Shown here piece by piece: positions 34,895 through 45,614 of a stretch of 64,000 nt of DNA. The DNA comes from Planktothrix agardhii NIES-204 (GTDB lineage Bacteria > Cyanobacteriota > Cyanobacteriia > Cyanobacteriales > Microcoleaceae): NCBI GenBank assembly GCA_003609755.1, contig AP017991.1, forward strand, positions 3,707,001-3,771,000, given 5' to 3'. Within the stretch, counting starts at the first letter, position 1, and each line of letters opens with the position of its first letter. The position numbers and the translations under genes are program-made. Below the pieces are notes generated by a model. That model saw nothing but the letters and a program-made list of their open reading frames with translations, did not search any database and was not told the DNA's origin.

Positions 34895-37048
34895 TTAACT
34901 TTTAACGATAGCCCCAAAATCCGCCAAAACCCGGGCATGATTTCTTAATAATCCCAATAAATTCAAACGATTACGTTGAATATTGGGATCATCATCCATC
35001 ACTAAAACACTTTCTGGGCCATCAAAAAAGCTGCTCACCGTTGGGGTAATTTCTGCTAAGGCTTCCACCAATTGACGATAATTTCTGGTGGCTTGAGAGG
35101 CTTGGGTTTGAGGCACTAACTGTACTAAAGCCTGATAGAATTGCCGTTCTGAAGACTTTTGAAATAACTCAGGATTAACTGTCATTTCCGGTTGCAATTC
35201 CAGAGTGTTTAAATCCCCTTGTTTCGCCAAACGAGTCGAACGATTTACGGTTTCATAAATTTGGTTTAAACTGCCATCTTGACGAATAGTTTGGAGGAAT
35301 AAAGCCCGATCTCGGACATCTAATAAATCCTGTAACGCCCGTTCTTGATATTCCAGATCATTCTCTCCTAAAACTGCATTAACTAAATCATAATCAATGG
35401 CTTTTTCATCCTGTAATAAGGTTCTAATTCGTTGCAGGAAAAAGTCATCTAATTGATGCGTTAACCCTAGCATTGCGTTGGGAAAAGTATTAACAAAATC
35501 CGCCGAAATTTGTTTCAGAAGTTGATATAAATTCAGGGGTAAATCCGCCGCCCAAATAATATTAACTACCGCATTCGCCGCCCGACGCAAAGCAAAGGGA
35601 TCGGAGGAACCCGTGGGTAACATTCCCAAGCCAAAAATACTAACTAAAGTATCTAGTTTATCCGCCAAACCTACCACTTGACCGACTAAAGTTTGGGGTA
35701 AATTATCCGTAGCATTCCGTGGTAAATAATGTTCAAAAATTGCCCTTGCTACCTCTGCGGGTTCTCCTCCTTCTATTGCATATTTTTCCCCCATGATCCC
35801 TTGTAATTCGGGAAATTCATAGACCATTTGGGTAACTAAATCGGCTTTACATAATAATGCAGCCCGTTGAATTAAACTGCGGTCAGATTCAATTATATTA
35901 AGTTGTTCACTAATCCAATTAGCAATTTTACCAATCCGATTCACTTTATCCCGAACCGAACCTAAATCCTCTTGAAAAGTCACCGCTTCTAAGGCGGGTA
36001 AATAGCTTTCTAAAGGCGTTTTCAAATCGGATTTATAGAAAAATTGTCCATCGGCTAACCTCGCCCGAATTACCCTTTCATTTCCCGCCGCAATTAAATT
36101 GGATTTAGCCGGATCTCCATTAGAAATTGTAACAAAATAGGGCTTTAAAGGCGATGAATTTTGGGTTTCTATTGTTAATATCGGAAAATACCGTTGATGC
36201 GTCACCATGACGGTTTTAATCACCTCTGCGGGTAAATCTAAAAAATCCTGATCGAAGGTTCCGACAACGGCCGTCGGCCATTCCACTAAATTAACCACTT
36301 CTGCTAATAAATCTTCGGGAATTTCAGCCTCGCCTCCCACAATATTAGCCGCGATTTTAACTTCTTTTTGAATAGTCTGAATTCGTTCCTGGGGGTCAAC
36401 TTGAACAAAGGCTTTTTTCAGAGATTCAGCGTAGGTTTTAGCATGGGAAATAGAGATATTTTCAGGATGCAAAACTCGATGTCCGTGGGAAATGCGATCG
36501 CTTTTAACAACTTCTGAACCGCTAACTAAGGTGACAGGTAAAACCTGATTATCTAATAATGCAATTAACCAACGAATTGGCCGGGGAAATTTTAAATCTC
36601 CATCCCCCCAACGCATAAACCGTTTCCCTTCTAATTTTGTAATCCATTCTGATGTTAATTCGGCTAAAATTTCCGCCGTTAACCTCCCCGGAATTTTCTT
36701 TAAAACAAATACAAAATCCCCTTTAGAAGTAGGACGAATTTCTAAATCTTCTAAGGTTATGCCCTGTTTTTTAATAAATCCTTCCGCCGCCGGAGTCGGT
36801 TTTCCATCTTTAAAAGCCGTAGACGCCGGAGGGCCTTTTATTTCTTCTTCGCGGTCGGGTTGTTGACTAGGAAGTCCTTCAATTAATACCGCTAACCGTC
36901 GCGGTGTTCCCCAAACTTGAACCGACTCAACGCTTAAAAACTGTTCTTTGAGACTAGCAGGAATTTTCTGTTTCCACTGTTGAATGGCGGTTTCAACAAA
37001 GGTGGCTGGTAATTCTTCTGTTCCAACTTCGAGTAAAAAACTAACCAT
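34895..37048 (-). CDS. glyS: Glycyl-tRNA synthetase beta subunit
   Basis: The 717-aa protein starts [20 protein letters not shown], as bacterial alpha2-beta2 GlyRS beta chains do, and contains [42 protein letters not shown] and a C-terminal anticodon-binding part with [18 protein letters not shown]. With GlyQ (not in the window) it charges tRNA-Gly. It appears monocistronic, beginning shortly after the first tandem Uma2 gene. Confidence 0.96.
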   Translation of the reverse strand: MVSFLLEVGTEELPATFVETAIQQWKQKIPASLKEQFLSVESVQVWGTPRRLAVLIEGLPSQQPDREEEIKGPPASTAFKDGKPTPAAEGFIKKQGITLEDLEIRPTSKGDFVFVLKKIPGRLTAEILAELTSEWITKLEGKRFMRWGDGDLKFPRPIRWLIALLDNQVLPVTLVSGSEVVKSDRISHGHRVLHPENISISHAKTYAESLKKAFVQVDPQERIQTIQKEVKIAANIVGGEAEIPEDLLAEVVNLVEWPTAVVGTFDQDFLDLPAEVIKTVMVTHQRYFPILTIETQNSSPLKPYFVTISNGDPAKSNLIAAGNERVIRARLADGQFFYKSDLKTPLESYLPALEAVTFQEDLGSVRDKVNRIGKIANWISEQLNIIESDRSLIQRAALLCKADLVTQMVYEFPELQGIMGEKYAIEGGEPAEVARAIFEHYLPRNATDNLPQTLVGQVVGLADKLDTLVSIFGLGMLPTGSSDPFALRRAANAVVNIIWAADLPLNLYQLLKQISADFVNTFPNAMLGLTHQLDDFFLQRIRTLLQDEKAIDYDLVNAVLGENDLEYQERALQDLLDVRDRALFLQTIRQDGSLNQIYETVNRSTRLAKQGDLNTLELQPEMTVNPELFQKSSERQFYQALVQLVPQTQASQATRNYRQLVEALAEITPTVSSFFDGPESVLVMDDDPNIQRNRLNLLGLLRNHARVLADFGAIVKS

Positions 37049-37200
37049 AAGAAATTTTATAAAGGATGTTACTAAGAAAATTAAGGTGACAAATAATCAC
37101 CATAGCAGGTTAGGGGGTCATTTCTCAAGGGTTGATGTTTCTCACCCCCCTGTAGAGACGTGCCACGGCGCGTCTGTCTACAAGATTTTTGGAAATATCT

Positions 37201-37881
37201 TTATTCTATGGGTTCGATGCCTAAAGATTGTAATTGTTCGGCTAAACGTTCAGCCCGATTTTCTGCTTCATTAGCCCGATTTTCTGCTTGTAATGCCGCT
37301 TCTTCAGGGGTCGGAACGAGATCACCTTCTGAGGTAAAATATCGGAGTTTCTCCTGATAAATTCCCAGGAATAATCCTAAGACTTCACTTGCTAATAATC
37401 CTTGTTGATTAGGAATAATTCCTTGATATTCATTTCCGACTAATTTAAAACCTGTTAGTTCTAAATCATCGGGAGAAAACCAGAAATATTCTTGGGTTCT
37501 AAATGGATTTTGATATAAATTCTTTTTCGTAGTTTTATCGGTTTCCGCCGTTGAGTTAGAAAGAAGTTCAATAATTAAATCTGGATATTTCCCTTCTTCT
37601 TCCCAAACTACCCAAGATTTTCTCGGACGTTTAGAAGTATTTCTCACCAAGAAAAAATTCGGCCCGCGAAAGTCTCGATTTCTCAGTTGTTGACGACTAA
37701 AATAGATGGTTAAATTTGCCCCAATAAAATAATCTGTTCTGTCTCTCCATAACCAATCTAAACAAGATACTAATAAGGCTAACTGGAGATAATGTAACAT
37801 ACTTTCCATTTCTATATACTCACTTTCAACTTGAGTACAATCGGGCATTAATGCCTCGAATTGTTCTGCTGTAATTGACAT
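37201..37881 (-). CDS. Uma2 family (DUF820) protein, tandem copy 1
   Basis: The 226-aa protein has FRGPNFFLVRNTSKRPRKSW, EEEGKYPDLIIELLSNST, TKKNLYQNPFRTQEYFWF and a C-terminal coiled coil of repeated ENRANEA units. It is about 90% identical by eye to the gene at 38014-38715. The region after its stop also shares TAGAGACGTGCCAnGGCGC with the region after the second gene, so about 800 bp was duplicated. Confidence 0.88.
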   Translation of the reverse strand: MSITAEQFEALMPDCTQVESEYIEMESMLHYLQLALLVSCLDWLWRDRTDYFIGANLTIYFSRQQLRNRDFRGPNFFLVRNTSKRPRKSWVVWEEEGKYPDLIIELLSNSTAETDKTTKKNLYQNPFRTQEYFWFSPDDLELTGFKLVGNEYQGIIPNQQGLLASEVLGLFLGIYQEKLRYFTSEGDLVPTPEEAALQAENRANEAENRAERLAEQLQSLGIEPIE

Positions 37882-38013
37882 TTTTTTCCTGGTTTAATTT
37901 TAATCTTAACCGATGAATAAAAGTTGTAAAATGGGTTAATTCAGCTATGTTTTTAAACCCTAGAGTAGAGACGTGCCAAGGCGCATCTTTCTACAATATG
38001 TTTGGAAATATCT

Positions 38014-38715
38014 TTATTCTATCGGTTCTATTCCCAAAGACCTTAATTGTTCGGCTAAACGTTTGGCCCGATTCTGTGCTTCATTAGCCCGATTTTCTGC
38101 TTCATTAGCCCGATTTTCTGCTTGTAATGCCGCTTCTTCAGGGGTCGGAACGAGATCACCTTCTGGGGTAAAATATCGGAGTTTCTCCTGATAAATTCCC
38201 AGGAATAATCCTAAGACTTCACTTGCTAATAATCCTTGTTGATTAGGAATAATTACTTGATATTCCTGTCCAATTAATTTAAAACCTGTTAGTTCTAAAT
38301 CATCGGGAGAAAACCAGAAATATTCCTGGGTTCTAAATTGATCTTGATATAAACTCTTTTTAGTGGTTTTATCGGTTTCCGCCGTTGAGTTGGAAAGAAG
38401 TTCGATAATTAAATCGGGATGTTTCCCTTCTTCTTCCCAAACTACCCAGGATTTTCTCGGACGTTTAGAAGTATTTCTTACCAAGAAAAAATCTGGCCCG
38501 CGAAAGTCTCGATTTCTCAGTTGTTGACGACTAAAATAGATGGTTAAATTTGCCCCAATAAAATAATCTGTTCTATCTTTCCATAACCAATCTAAACAAG
38601 AAACTAACAACGCCAACTGGAGATAGTGTAACGTACTTTCCATTTCTATATATTCACTTTCAACTTGAGTACCATCAGGCATTAATGCCTCTAATTGTTC
38701 TGCGGTTATTGACAT
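38014..38715 (-). CDS. Uma2 family (DUF820) protein, tandem copy 2
   Basis: The 233-aa paralogue differs from copy 1 mainly by one extra seven-residue unit in the C-terminal coiled coil (ENRANEAENRANEAQNRAKR against ENRANEAENRAER) and by scattered substitutions. Core Uma2 motifs (RGPDFFLV, PDLIIELLSNST, TKKSLYQDQF) are intact. Short distance between the two copies suggests a simple tandem duplication. Confidence 0.88.
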   Translation of the reverse strand: MSITAEQLEALMPDGTQVESEYIEMESTLHYLQLALLVSCLDWLWKDRTDYFIGANLTIYFSRQQLRNRDFRGPDFFLVRNTSKRPRKSWVVWEEEGKHPDLIIELLSNSTAETDKTTKKSLYQDQFRTQEYFWFSPDDLELTGFKLIGQEYQVIIPNQQGLLASEVLGLFLGIYQEKLRYFTPEGDLVPTPEEAALQAENRANEAENRANEAQNRAKRLAEQLRSLGIEPIE

Positions 38716-38763
38716 TTTTTCTCCTCCTCATTTGAGGTTGGGTTAATTTATTATATCAAATTT

Positions 38764-40113
38764 TCAATGCTCAATCATCTGTTCTAAAGCGTCCTGTAAA
38801 TCCTGAGTTAAATTAGCAACAGCTTGACGACGGTTTGTTTGATAATCTGACCATTTTTGAGTCACAGAAATGGGTTCACCAATGGTTAATTTAGCGCGTT
38901 TTTTCCCTAAATGGGGACGTTTTAATGGGTTTTCTCCCTTTAACCTAGTTACCATTGACCAAACAATTAAAGTGGTTTCGGCAAAACGATCAAAGGTAGG
39001 ATTTTCTTTAATATAACTGCCTGTTACCCCCACAAAACTTTCCACTAATCTCATATTCCACATTCGCAAACTAGCTTCGGTTGCCACCCAATCTGCTAAT
39101 CCTAATTCTACCGCAGACCAGGTATCATTAGCCTTGAGATCATAGCGATAAATACAATCCCATCCCGCTTGTTCTAAACGACGACAACGACTACTTAAAT
39201 CTCCTGTCGGTTTGAGATTAAAATATTCTTCAGCCACGGTTAAGGCAATATCTAATAATCGTTTAATTCGATTTGGAAAATCAATGGTTTCATCCTGGGG
39301 AATACTGCGATAATAGAATTGGCGATAAAAATTTTCCATAATATCTAATAAATGATTTCCTAATCGAATTAAACGGCTATAGAGGGAAGAAACAGTTAAA
39401 TCCTGGCTAGATTGAGGTAAGTTACAATCCCTTTCTAATTGGGCAATTAATTTTTCTAAATCTCCCCAATTATCTTGAATATAAAAATACTGTATACCAA
39501 TGGGAACCAAATAAACTTCTTCCGATCGTTCAGCTTTTTTTAAGTCTTCAACACACCAAAATCCTAATTGAGAAACTCCAGGTTCTAAGGGACTAATATT
39601 TTGATTATGCCCATTAGTTGCCCCTTCTGGTGCGGCGGCCAAAGGAAATTGACCATTAATAAATAAATCCCTGGCTGATCGTAATCCTAAACGATCAACT
39701 TTCCCCCTTAAAATCGGTGTTCCTCCTAATTTTGGGAATAACCAAGAAACCAAGTTTCCTGCCCATAAAGGAATCCCTCGATCATACATAAAATGGGCAT
39801 GAATTGGATTAGATAAGACAATTTTCTGTTGTTTTGCAGTTTCAGGAACAAATCGCCATAATAATTGACTGATACAATAGGGATCATCCGTATTAGGATG
39901 ACGAAAAGCCAATAAAAATCTGACTTTTCCACTTTGAAATTGTTGATAAAGATTAACTAATCGTTCAATTTGTTCTACCTTAATTTCAACTAATGGCGTT
40001 TTCCATTTCATCCAAAAGGGCATTCCCCATTGGCAAACTTGTCGCACCAAAGAATTAAAATTAGGAGGGATAAAATCTAGGGTGGGTTGTATATTTTTAA
40101 TTAGATTAGCCAT
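38764..40113 (-). CDS. 1-acyl-sn-glycerol-3-phosphate acyltransferase family protein
   Basis: The 449-aa protein carries a PlsC-like acyltransferase core: the catalytic-type block FRHPNTDDPYC (about 90-100; an HxxxxD-like arrangement), GGTPILRGKVDRLGLRSARD and PEGATNGHNQNISPLEPG, equivalent to the EGTRS region. This long cyanobacterial type carries an additional C-terminal helical half (residues 250-449). It probably acylates glycerolipid intermediates at the membrane. It starts 50 bp before the second Uma2 gene's start region, same strand. Confidence 0.8.
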   Translation of the reverse strand: MANLIKNIQPTLDFIPPNFNSLVRQVCQWGMPFWMKWKTPLVEIKVEQIERLVNLYQQFQSGKVRFLLAFRHPNTDDPYCISQLLWRFVPETAKQQKIVLSNPIHAHFMYDRGIPLWAGNLVSWLFPKLGGTPILRGKVDRLGLRSARDLFINGQFPLAAAPEGATNGHNQNISPLEPGVSQLGFWCVEDLKKAERSEEVYLVPIGIQYFYIQDNWGDLEKLIAQLERDCNLPQSSQDLTVSSLYSRLIRLGNHLLDIMENFYRQFYYRSIPQDETIDFPNRIKRLLDIALTVAEEYFNLKPTGDLSSRCRRLEQAGWDCIYRYDLKANDTWSAVELGLADWVATEASLRMWNMRLVESFVGVTGSYIKENPTFDRFAETTLIVWSMVTRLKGENPLKRPHLGKKRAKLTIGEPISVTQKWSDYQTNRRQAVANLTQDLQDALEQMIEH

Positions 40114-40451
40114 AAATTAGGTTTGAGGAAATTCAATAAGTATTAAAGCGGATTGAACTCAAGCAATTATTATAGCAATTCGTCAGGATTTTGTTGTAAT
40201 ATTTGATTCCAGGGATTTCTGATCAAACCTCTATTCTAGTTTGGGTTTGCAGGGACATCAATCCTAGATTTTTTGATAATTCCCGACCCTAAATTAAGTA
40301 AAAAGACTTATCATAGAACCCTTGAATTGTTCTGTCAAGTTATAAAATTTAACCACAATTCGTTACAATGACAACCAAACTTTAGCTCTAAAAACGGTTT
40401 GCTTTAAAAAGATAAATCATCAAGTTTTCACTTAGAAGGCAGGTAGAAAGG
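40114..40451. other. Intergenic region with one TIR-like end
   Basis: No gene seen. TATAGCAATTCGTCAGGATT at 40171-40190 resembles the end of the MITE family at 49096-49260. AGGCAGGTAGAAAGG before 40452 provides the ribosome-binding site of the DUF4241 gene. Confidence 0.5.
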
Positions 40452-41084
40452 ATGAATCCCACCGACTTAAATCAGGCATTTCAAAATGGTTATTGTTTTC
40501 AAACTACCCTTGATCAGCATAGCGATCAAGTTACCTATTCCGTCCATACTCTGGGTGAAATCGTTTTAACCTCTGGAAAAATTGCCGTTTGTGATCCTTT
40601 GGTTGTCCCTAATTCTGATCTGTGTTTGACTCAAACTCTAGCTGCGGGTCGTTATCCGGTGAAACTAAGTATCGCCACATTTGATCACCAAAAAGAACAA
40701 AGAGTCGCCTATGGGATGTTAGTAATTCGGGATCAACCTGCGGTGAAATGGGAATTGGCGGTATCTTTTACCGGGGATCAAGAATCGGGTTATCCCGTCA
40801 CTTCTGGGACAGGATGTTTTATTGATGGGGAAGTGATCAAACGCTTATCTTTCCTTTCCGATACTGAGTTTGAAAATTATTATAATCATTTGGATCAAGC
40901 TTTAGATCAGACCTATGTTGATACCTGGGATTGGACAAATTTCTGTTTGGATGAATCAACCGGATTGAATATTATTGCTTTTCATTCCGGTTGGGGGGAG
41001 GGTTATTATTCCTCCTATTGGGGTTATGATTCCCAGGGAAATATAGTCTGTTTAGTCACGGATTTTAGGCTTTTGGACTCGTGA
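40452..41084 (+). CDS. DUF4241 domain protein
   Basis: The 210-aa protein has the DUF4241 pattern: GEIVLTSGKIAVCDPLV early, LAAGRYPVKLSIATF in the middle, and GTGCFID plus NIIAFHSGWGEGYYSSYWGY at the end. Function unknown; the family occurs near immunity-type proteins in some bacteria, but no such context is seen here. Its end overlaps the convergent peroxiredoxin-like gene by 20 bp. Confidence 0.85.
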   Translation: MNPTDLNQAFQNGYCFQTTLDQHSDQVTYSVHTLGEIVLTSGKIAVCDPLVVPNSDLCLTQTLAAGRYPVKLSIATFDHQKEQRVAYGMLVIRDQPAVKWELAVSFTGDQESGYPVTSGTGCFIDGEVIKRLSFLSDTEFENYYNHLDQALDQTYVDTWDWTNFCLDESTGLNIIAFHSGWGEGYYSSYWGYDSQGNIVCLVTDFRLLDS

Positions 41085-41622
41085 GGGGATCGACCACTTC
41101 TAAGAGGGTTTTAACACTAGCATTGTAATCAAAAAAAGAAAACAAATGTTTATATTTCAAGATGCCTTTTTTATCTAAGACAAACTGCCCGGGTAAGGGC
41201 GCACCTAGGGCTTGTCCTACTTGATATATTTGGAAAACTCCACAGCTTGGATTACTCAGTAATGGCATTTTTAAGCCGAGGTCTTTGACTACAATTTTAC
41301 TTTGGCGTTCATCGGTACTGGTAATCAGTAAAACTTCTATTCCCCTTTGCACAAATGCTTCATAATTTTCATTCAGCGCTCTAACATGGGGATAACACCA
41401 GGGACAATATTGTTTTTCGGTGAAAATCCGGGTAAAGGCTAAAATTACCGGGCGATCGCCTCGAAATTGAGATAACCGCACTAATTGACCATTGGTAATA
41501 TCGGGTAATTGAAAATCGGGGGTTTTCAATCCTAACTGTAAATTGCTAGTGGCGGGGATCGGAAAAAAGTTATTCCAAAATCGACGATTAATTAAACCCG
41601 TAAAATCGTTAGAAGTCAGCAT
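41065..41622 (-). CDS. Peroxiredoxin-like (AhpC/TSA family) protein
   Basis: Starting at 41622, AAGGA lies six bases upstream (better than the ATG at 41646), giving 185 aa. The thioredoxin-fold core KTPDFQLPDITNGQLVRLSQ is followed by the redox site YCPWC (Cys73, Cys76) and a further Cys in SNPSCGVFQ. The CPWC motif differs from classic peroxiredoxins (PxxxTxxC), so reductase-like activity is possible. It precedes the 2-Cys peroxiredoxin on the same strand but about 110 bp intervene. Confidence 0.82.
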   Translation of the reverse strand: MLTSNDFTGLINRRFWNNFFPIPATSNLQLGLKTPDFQLPDITNGQLVRLSQFRGDRPVILAFTRIFTEKQYCPWCYPHVRALNENYEAFVQRGIEVLLITSTDERQSKIVVKDLGLKMPLLSNPSCGVFQIYQVGQALGAPLPGQFVLDKKGILKYKHLFSFFDYNASVKTLLEVVDPLTSPKA

Positions 41623-41733
41623 AATAGTTCCTTGTTTATTACTCATCCTAGTTTAAAACAATCTTACAAAAATCAACGAAACCCGCCCTCACATTGTAAA
41701 GACGGGTTCTTAAATCTTGTCTAAAACTTAATC

Positions 41734-42327
41734 TTAGACCGCCGCAAAGAATTCTTTAGACTTGACGGGATCGGGGATCATGGTCTTGTCACCAGGTTGC
41801 CAACCCGCAGGACAAACTTCATCGGGGTGAGCTTGAACATATTGAAGCGCTTGCAGTGTCCGCAGAGTCTCATCCACGTTACGACCAAAGGCGAGGTTAT
41901 TGATCGTGGCGTGTTGAATCACCCCTTCTTTGTCAATGATGAACAGACCGCGCAAGGCAATTCCGGCTTCAGGATCAAGCACGTTATAAGCGGTGCTGAT
42001 TTCTTTTTTCAGGTCAGCCACCAGAGGATATTTCAGGTCGCCCACACCACCGGATTTGCGATCGGATTGAATCCAAGCTAGGTGAGAAAAGGCGCTATCG
42101 ACGGAAACCCCAAGAATTTGAGTATTGAGTTTGCTGAATTCTTCAGCGCGATCGCTAAAAGCCGTAATTTCAGTCGGACAAACAAAGGTAAAGTCTAAGG
42201 GGTAGAAAAATAGAACCACATACTTACCCCGATAGTCGGATAGTGAGATGTCTTTGAATTCTTGGTCAACAACGGCCGTTGCTTTAAAATCCGGGGCGAC
42301 TTGGCCAACACGCAGGCTCTCAGCCAT
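41734..42327 (-). CDS. Typical 2-Cys peroxiredoxin
   Basis: The 197-aa protein has the peroxidatic site [14 protein letters not shown] (Cys50) and the resolving Cys172 in [11 protein letters not shown], with the GGxG-like ([12 protein letters not shown]) region of sensitive-type enzymes. It reduces H2O2 and organic peroxides with thioredoxin as electron donor; in cyanobacteria and chloroplasts this is the abundant 2-Cys Prx. Its length is exactly typical. Confidence 0.95.
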   Translation of the reverse strand: MAESLRVGQVAPDFKATAVVDQEFKDISLSDYRGKYVVLFFYPLDFTFVCPTEITAFSDRAEEFSKLNTQILGVSVDSAFSHLAWIQSDRKSGGVGDLKYPLVADLKKEISTAYNVLDPEAGIALRGLFIIDKEGVIQHATINNLAFGRNVDETLRTLQALQYVQAHPDEVCPAGWQPGDKTMIPDPVKSKEFFAAV

Positions 42328-42527
42328 GAATAATACTCCTTAAACTGACGATAGTATAGTTTCGTTGCAGAAAATTAGGATAACTTTGATCCCAATTGTT
42401 TTGCTATTTTACGATTTGTTACAAATACATCATAGTCGAAATGAGTACAGTTAAACAAGACTTAGAAAAAAACAAGTATAGTGCTACGCACTCTGACCCC
42501 AAACCACAAAATTAAGGGTTAATATAT

Positions 42528-42664
42528 TATAGCGTTTCTCGGTCTGGTGAGGTACAACAACTGTACCCCCAACCCCATTAGAAAGGGGGCTTTTCTGGTT
42601 CCTCTCCTTTGCAGGGGGGCTAGGGGGGTATTTTTTGTACGTCATATAATTAAGAACCGCTATA
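42528..42664. mobile_element. 137-bp MITE ending 8 bp from tRNA-Met
   Basis: Terminal repeats: TATAGCGTTTCTCGGTCTGG at the left and, complemented, TATAGCGGTTCTTAATTATA at the right, both leading into a GTAC-containing block (GAGGTACAACAA / GACGTACAAAAA). Inside is a C-run/G-run stem. No coding capacity. Confidence 0.7.
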
Positions 42665-42672
42665 GTTTCAAA

Positions 42673-42745
42673 TGGCTCAAGCGGGATTTGAACCTGCGAC
42701 CTTGGGCTTATGAGTCCCCTGCTCTAACCACTGAGCTACTGAGCC
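42673..42745 (-). tRNA. tRNA-Met (CAU anticodon)
   Basis: The minus strand folds as a 73-base cloverleaf: acceptor GGCTCAG with TTGAGCC (last pair G-U), D-arm AGCTCAGTGGTTAGAGC, anticodon loop CTCATAA, T-arm AGGTTCAAATCCCG-type and discriminator A. CCA is not encoded. CAU could also be read in an isoleucine tRNA with lysidine, but the acceptor and loop look like elongator methionine. Confidence 0.9.
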
Positions 42746-42916
42746 TTAGTTTATTCACGATTAAACAATATAACACAAACCTTTCCCAGATATCAACCCC
42801 CTGTTTAATCTTTTTTTCAGGGGGTAGGGGAGGGGGATAGCAGGGGAGGGAATAAAAAGTACCCTTGCTCTTTCCTCGCTACTATCCAACCTTCAACACC
42901 TCAATGCCTCAACACC

Positions 42917-45070
42917 CTAATAATTTTGGGATACCGTAGAACTTTCTGGGGGTAGGACAGCCATCGGGTTAACTGCACCTTGGCCATTAGGATGGATTTC
43001 AAAGTGCAAATGGGGCCCGGTACTGCGGCCGGTGGTTCCCATTTCCGAGATTTGATCTCCTTGAGCCACTTTTTGGCCTTCGCTGACCAGGATGCGATCG
43101 TTATGGGCGTAAACCGTTAAACTGCCGTCGGGATGTTCAATTTCGACTAAATTGCCATAGCCACCATCATTCCATCCCGCATAGCTAACAACCCCAGGGG
43201 CAGCAGCGACAATTGGAGTTCCAATCGGCCCAGCAATATCAATTCCCCGGTGCATCCGTCCCCAGCGCCAGCCATAGCCGGAGCTCAGAACACCCGATGA
43301 TGGCCAAATATAGCCATTAAAGCGCATCGACCCACTCGGTAAATAAACATCTGGCCCAGAGAGAGGGGGTAACTGCGGGGAAACCATCTGACCCAAAGCC
43401 GGATTGCTTAAAGGATCATAAGCCCTAGAACCAACGGGGGCAGTAGCCACTACCGAACGTCTTGATGCGGGCTGGAGTTGGGCAGCCGGAGATGTCACGC
43501 CATTGGGAGACAATTGAGCTAACTGTTCCGAAGCCAAGTTCTGTTCGGCTTGACTAGCGTTTTCAGGAGCATAGGCTTGAGGATTAAACTCAGGATTAAT
43601 CAGTTTTTGACGATGTAAGGAAGCCATTCCCTTAGAGGTCAAAACTTCAGCCTTGGGCTGTTCATTTGGTTCTAGGGATACGCTGGTCAACTGATAGCCA
43701 CTCTGAACCTTATATTCCTCCCGCAGTCGTTCTACTTCAGATCTCAGGCGATCGCTGTACAATTTATTAACGGCTTCTGATTTGCTAACAGAAACCTCTT
43801 GAACCGCCAACTGTTCGGACAAGGAAGAAAATTTTGAATCAACCGGAATCGCCACGGCTGCGGTTGCTATGGGAGTAGAAGCATCGACCCCATCATTCAT
43901 AGCACGGTTCGCCAGTTGGTTCAGCGAGATTTGATTTAAAGTGCTATGGGTCGGAATCGAACTCAGATCAGCTATATCTTCTCCTGGAAGATCGGCAACG
44001 GCTGAATCATCACTTCTATATTCTGAGGGAAGAACTGCCGGAAGCACAGATTGAGGTAATCTCCCTCTTAAAAGGCGCAAGTCTGTTGCGGCAGAAGCTT
44101 GTTGTGGAGAGGGGTCAGCATCTGGACGAATCTGAGGGTCTTGCCATGAATTCGTGGCTAGAGAGGCCGGACTATTAGAAAAACTACTCGCCAGTTGCTT
44201 AGGGATTTTTAGACTCTGATTGAGACTCAGAACATTAGGATCAGTTAGCTGATTTGCCTTAATAATGGCATCAACAGAAACATTATGCAGTTTAGCAATT
44301 CGAGCTAACGTATCACCCGAACCTACCTGATAAACTTCCGAGATGGTTGGGTCGCGCTCATCATTCGGAATCACAAAAGCTCCAGATAGCCCTTGGGAGA
44401 TGGTATCTAAAGAATTAAAATGAACCGAGTTAGAAACCCTATTGGTGGACTCCCACGGCTGATTGGAGTGAGCAGGAGATCCCGAATTCCCCGCCGATGG
44501 ACTTAGTATTTCCTGAGTAGCCGAGGTTTCACCCCCAGAAAGAGGAATTTGCTGATTGAATCCGGGGTTGGATTCCGACAGCGTAGCTGATTCAGGTAAC
44601 GATTCCGAGTTAACACTCGGCCGAGACTCTGGTGTAGAAAATGCTTCTACGCTAGTCTTATCTGGTTTGTTTAACCCTAAATCCGTAGATTGACTCCGGT
44701 TATTTGTCACTTTCTCATCTGTATTCAGACTGGAAAGGCTCCGCAATAGAGATGGCTGCCAATCGGGTTGGGATGTTTGTCCGGTTGAATTTTCCACCGT
44801 CGGGGAGGATACTGCCATCGGTGCAGGAGACTGCATCGCCGGATTGGACTCAGGATCGGATAACTCAGTTGCCATGACTCGATCGTTCGTTTTGGGCATA
44901 AGGATGCCCGAAGCGACGGCCAAACCGAGAAATGCGAAAGAGGTATAAACCTTACGACTGCCAGGGTGTGCGACCTGTTGTTTGGTCTGGCCTGTTGCAG
45001 TCTGATCTAAATTGAAATCTAAATTAGGCATAACAACAGGTTGATCATGATTTGGAACTGTTCCTTTCAA
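42917..45070 (-). CDS. LysM and M23 peptidase (NlpD/EnvC-like) cell-wall protein
   Basis: The 717-aa protein has one membrane helix near residue 45 (FAFLGLAVASGIL), a long Ser/Pro/Gln-rich region, a LysM domain (about 250-293; VGSGDTLARIAKLHNVSVDA) and a C-terminal M23 metallopeptidase (598-700) with zinc ligands His607 and Asp611 (MHRGID) and His687, His689 (PHLHFE). It is a predicted cell-wall hydrolase or regulator of cell separation. A 544-bp region without a gene lies upstream. Confidence 0.9.
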   Translation of the reverse strand: MKGTVPNHDQPVVMPNLDFNLDQTATGQTKQQVAHPGSRKVYTSFAFLGLAVASGILMPKTNDRVMATELSDPESNPAMQSPAPMAVSSPTVENSTGQTSQPDWQPSLLRSLSSLNTDEKVTNNRSQSTDLGLNKPDKTSVEAFSTPESRPSVNSESLPESATLSESNPGFNQQIPLSGGETSATQEILSPSAGNSGSPAHSNQPWESTNRVSNSVHFNSLDTISQGLSGAFVIPNDERDPTISEVYQVGSGDTLARIAKLHNVSVDAIIKANQLTDPNVLSLNQSLKIPKQLASSFSNSPASLATNSWQDPQIRPDADPSPQQASAATDLRLLRGRLPQSVLPAVLPSEYRSDDSAVADLPGEDIADLSSIPTHSTLNQISLNQLANRAMNDGVDASTPIATAAVAIPVDSKFSSLSEQLAVQEVSVSKSEAVNKLYSDRLRSEVERLREEYKVQSGYQLTSVSLEPNEQPKAEVLTSKGMASLHRQKLINPEFNPQAYAPENASQAEQNLASEQLAQLSPNGVTSPAAQLQPASRRSVVATAPVGSRAYDPLSNPALGQMVSPQLPPLSGPDVYLPSGSMRFNGYIWPSSGVLSSGYGWRWGRMHRGIDIAGPIGTPIVAAAPGVVSYAGWNDGGYGNLVEIEHPDGSLTVYAHNDRILVSEGQKVAQGDQISEMGTTGRSTGPHLHFEIHPNGQGAVNPMAVLPPESSTVSQNY

Positions 45071-45614
45071 AGAACGACCTCCTATGGAGAAGCGTGCTGA
45101 CTGTCCTCGAACCGCTCAAGAAATTCATATCAGTGAAATTAATCACATTAATTATTGACTGAAATCACTGAGGATAATCTTGATTAAGTCAGATTACCTT
45201 GATTTTTCAATTTCGGCAACAAAAGCCAAAGTTAGATTGAAATGCGAACCCTGAAAATTAAGGATAGATAAACAATAACCCTTGAGGGCCGAGGATGTTT
45301 AAATATGAGTGAATTCTGTCACCAGAGTTCAGATGAGAATTTACACCAGTTCCTACCAAAAATACAACACCTGATCTGGGGCTGTTAATTTCTGGGGATC
45401 AGATGACAAGATCGATCAAAATAGACAATTAAGAGCTTTAAATCAAAGCCAGTTAAGGGTTATGGCTTTTTTGTGATAGGAAAAAATACCCCGTTTAGAT
45501 GAATAAAATCTATCACTGTCGGGGGACAATTGAATCCGGTCACTTATAAAAAAAAGTTATCAGATTGGGGTGGTTTTTGGGATTAACACAATATCAGGGT
45601 TTGAGGGATGGAAT
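45071..45614. other. Long intergenic region
   Basis: In 544 bases I see no gene or clear RNA. It has AT-rich stretches and the repeated words AATCACTGAGGATAATCTTG and GATTAAGTCAGATTACCTTG, and it must hold the promoter and any leader of the LysM/M23 gene. Confidence 0.5.

Noticed and set aside
36984-37274. 96-aa frame overlapping the glyS start
   Set aside because: Antisense to glyS and the first tandem Uma2 gene.
42547-42840. 97-aa frame over the tRNA-Met gene
   Set aside because: It reads through a MITE and antisense to the tRNA; its internal 'KRDLNLRPWAYES' is a well-known artefact of translating tRNA genes.
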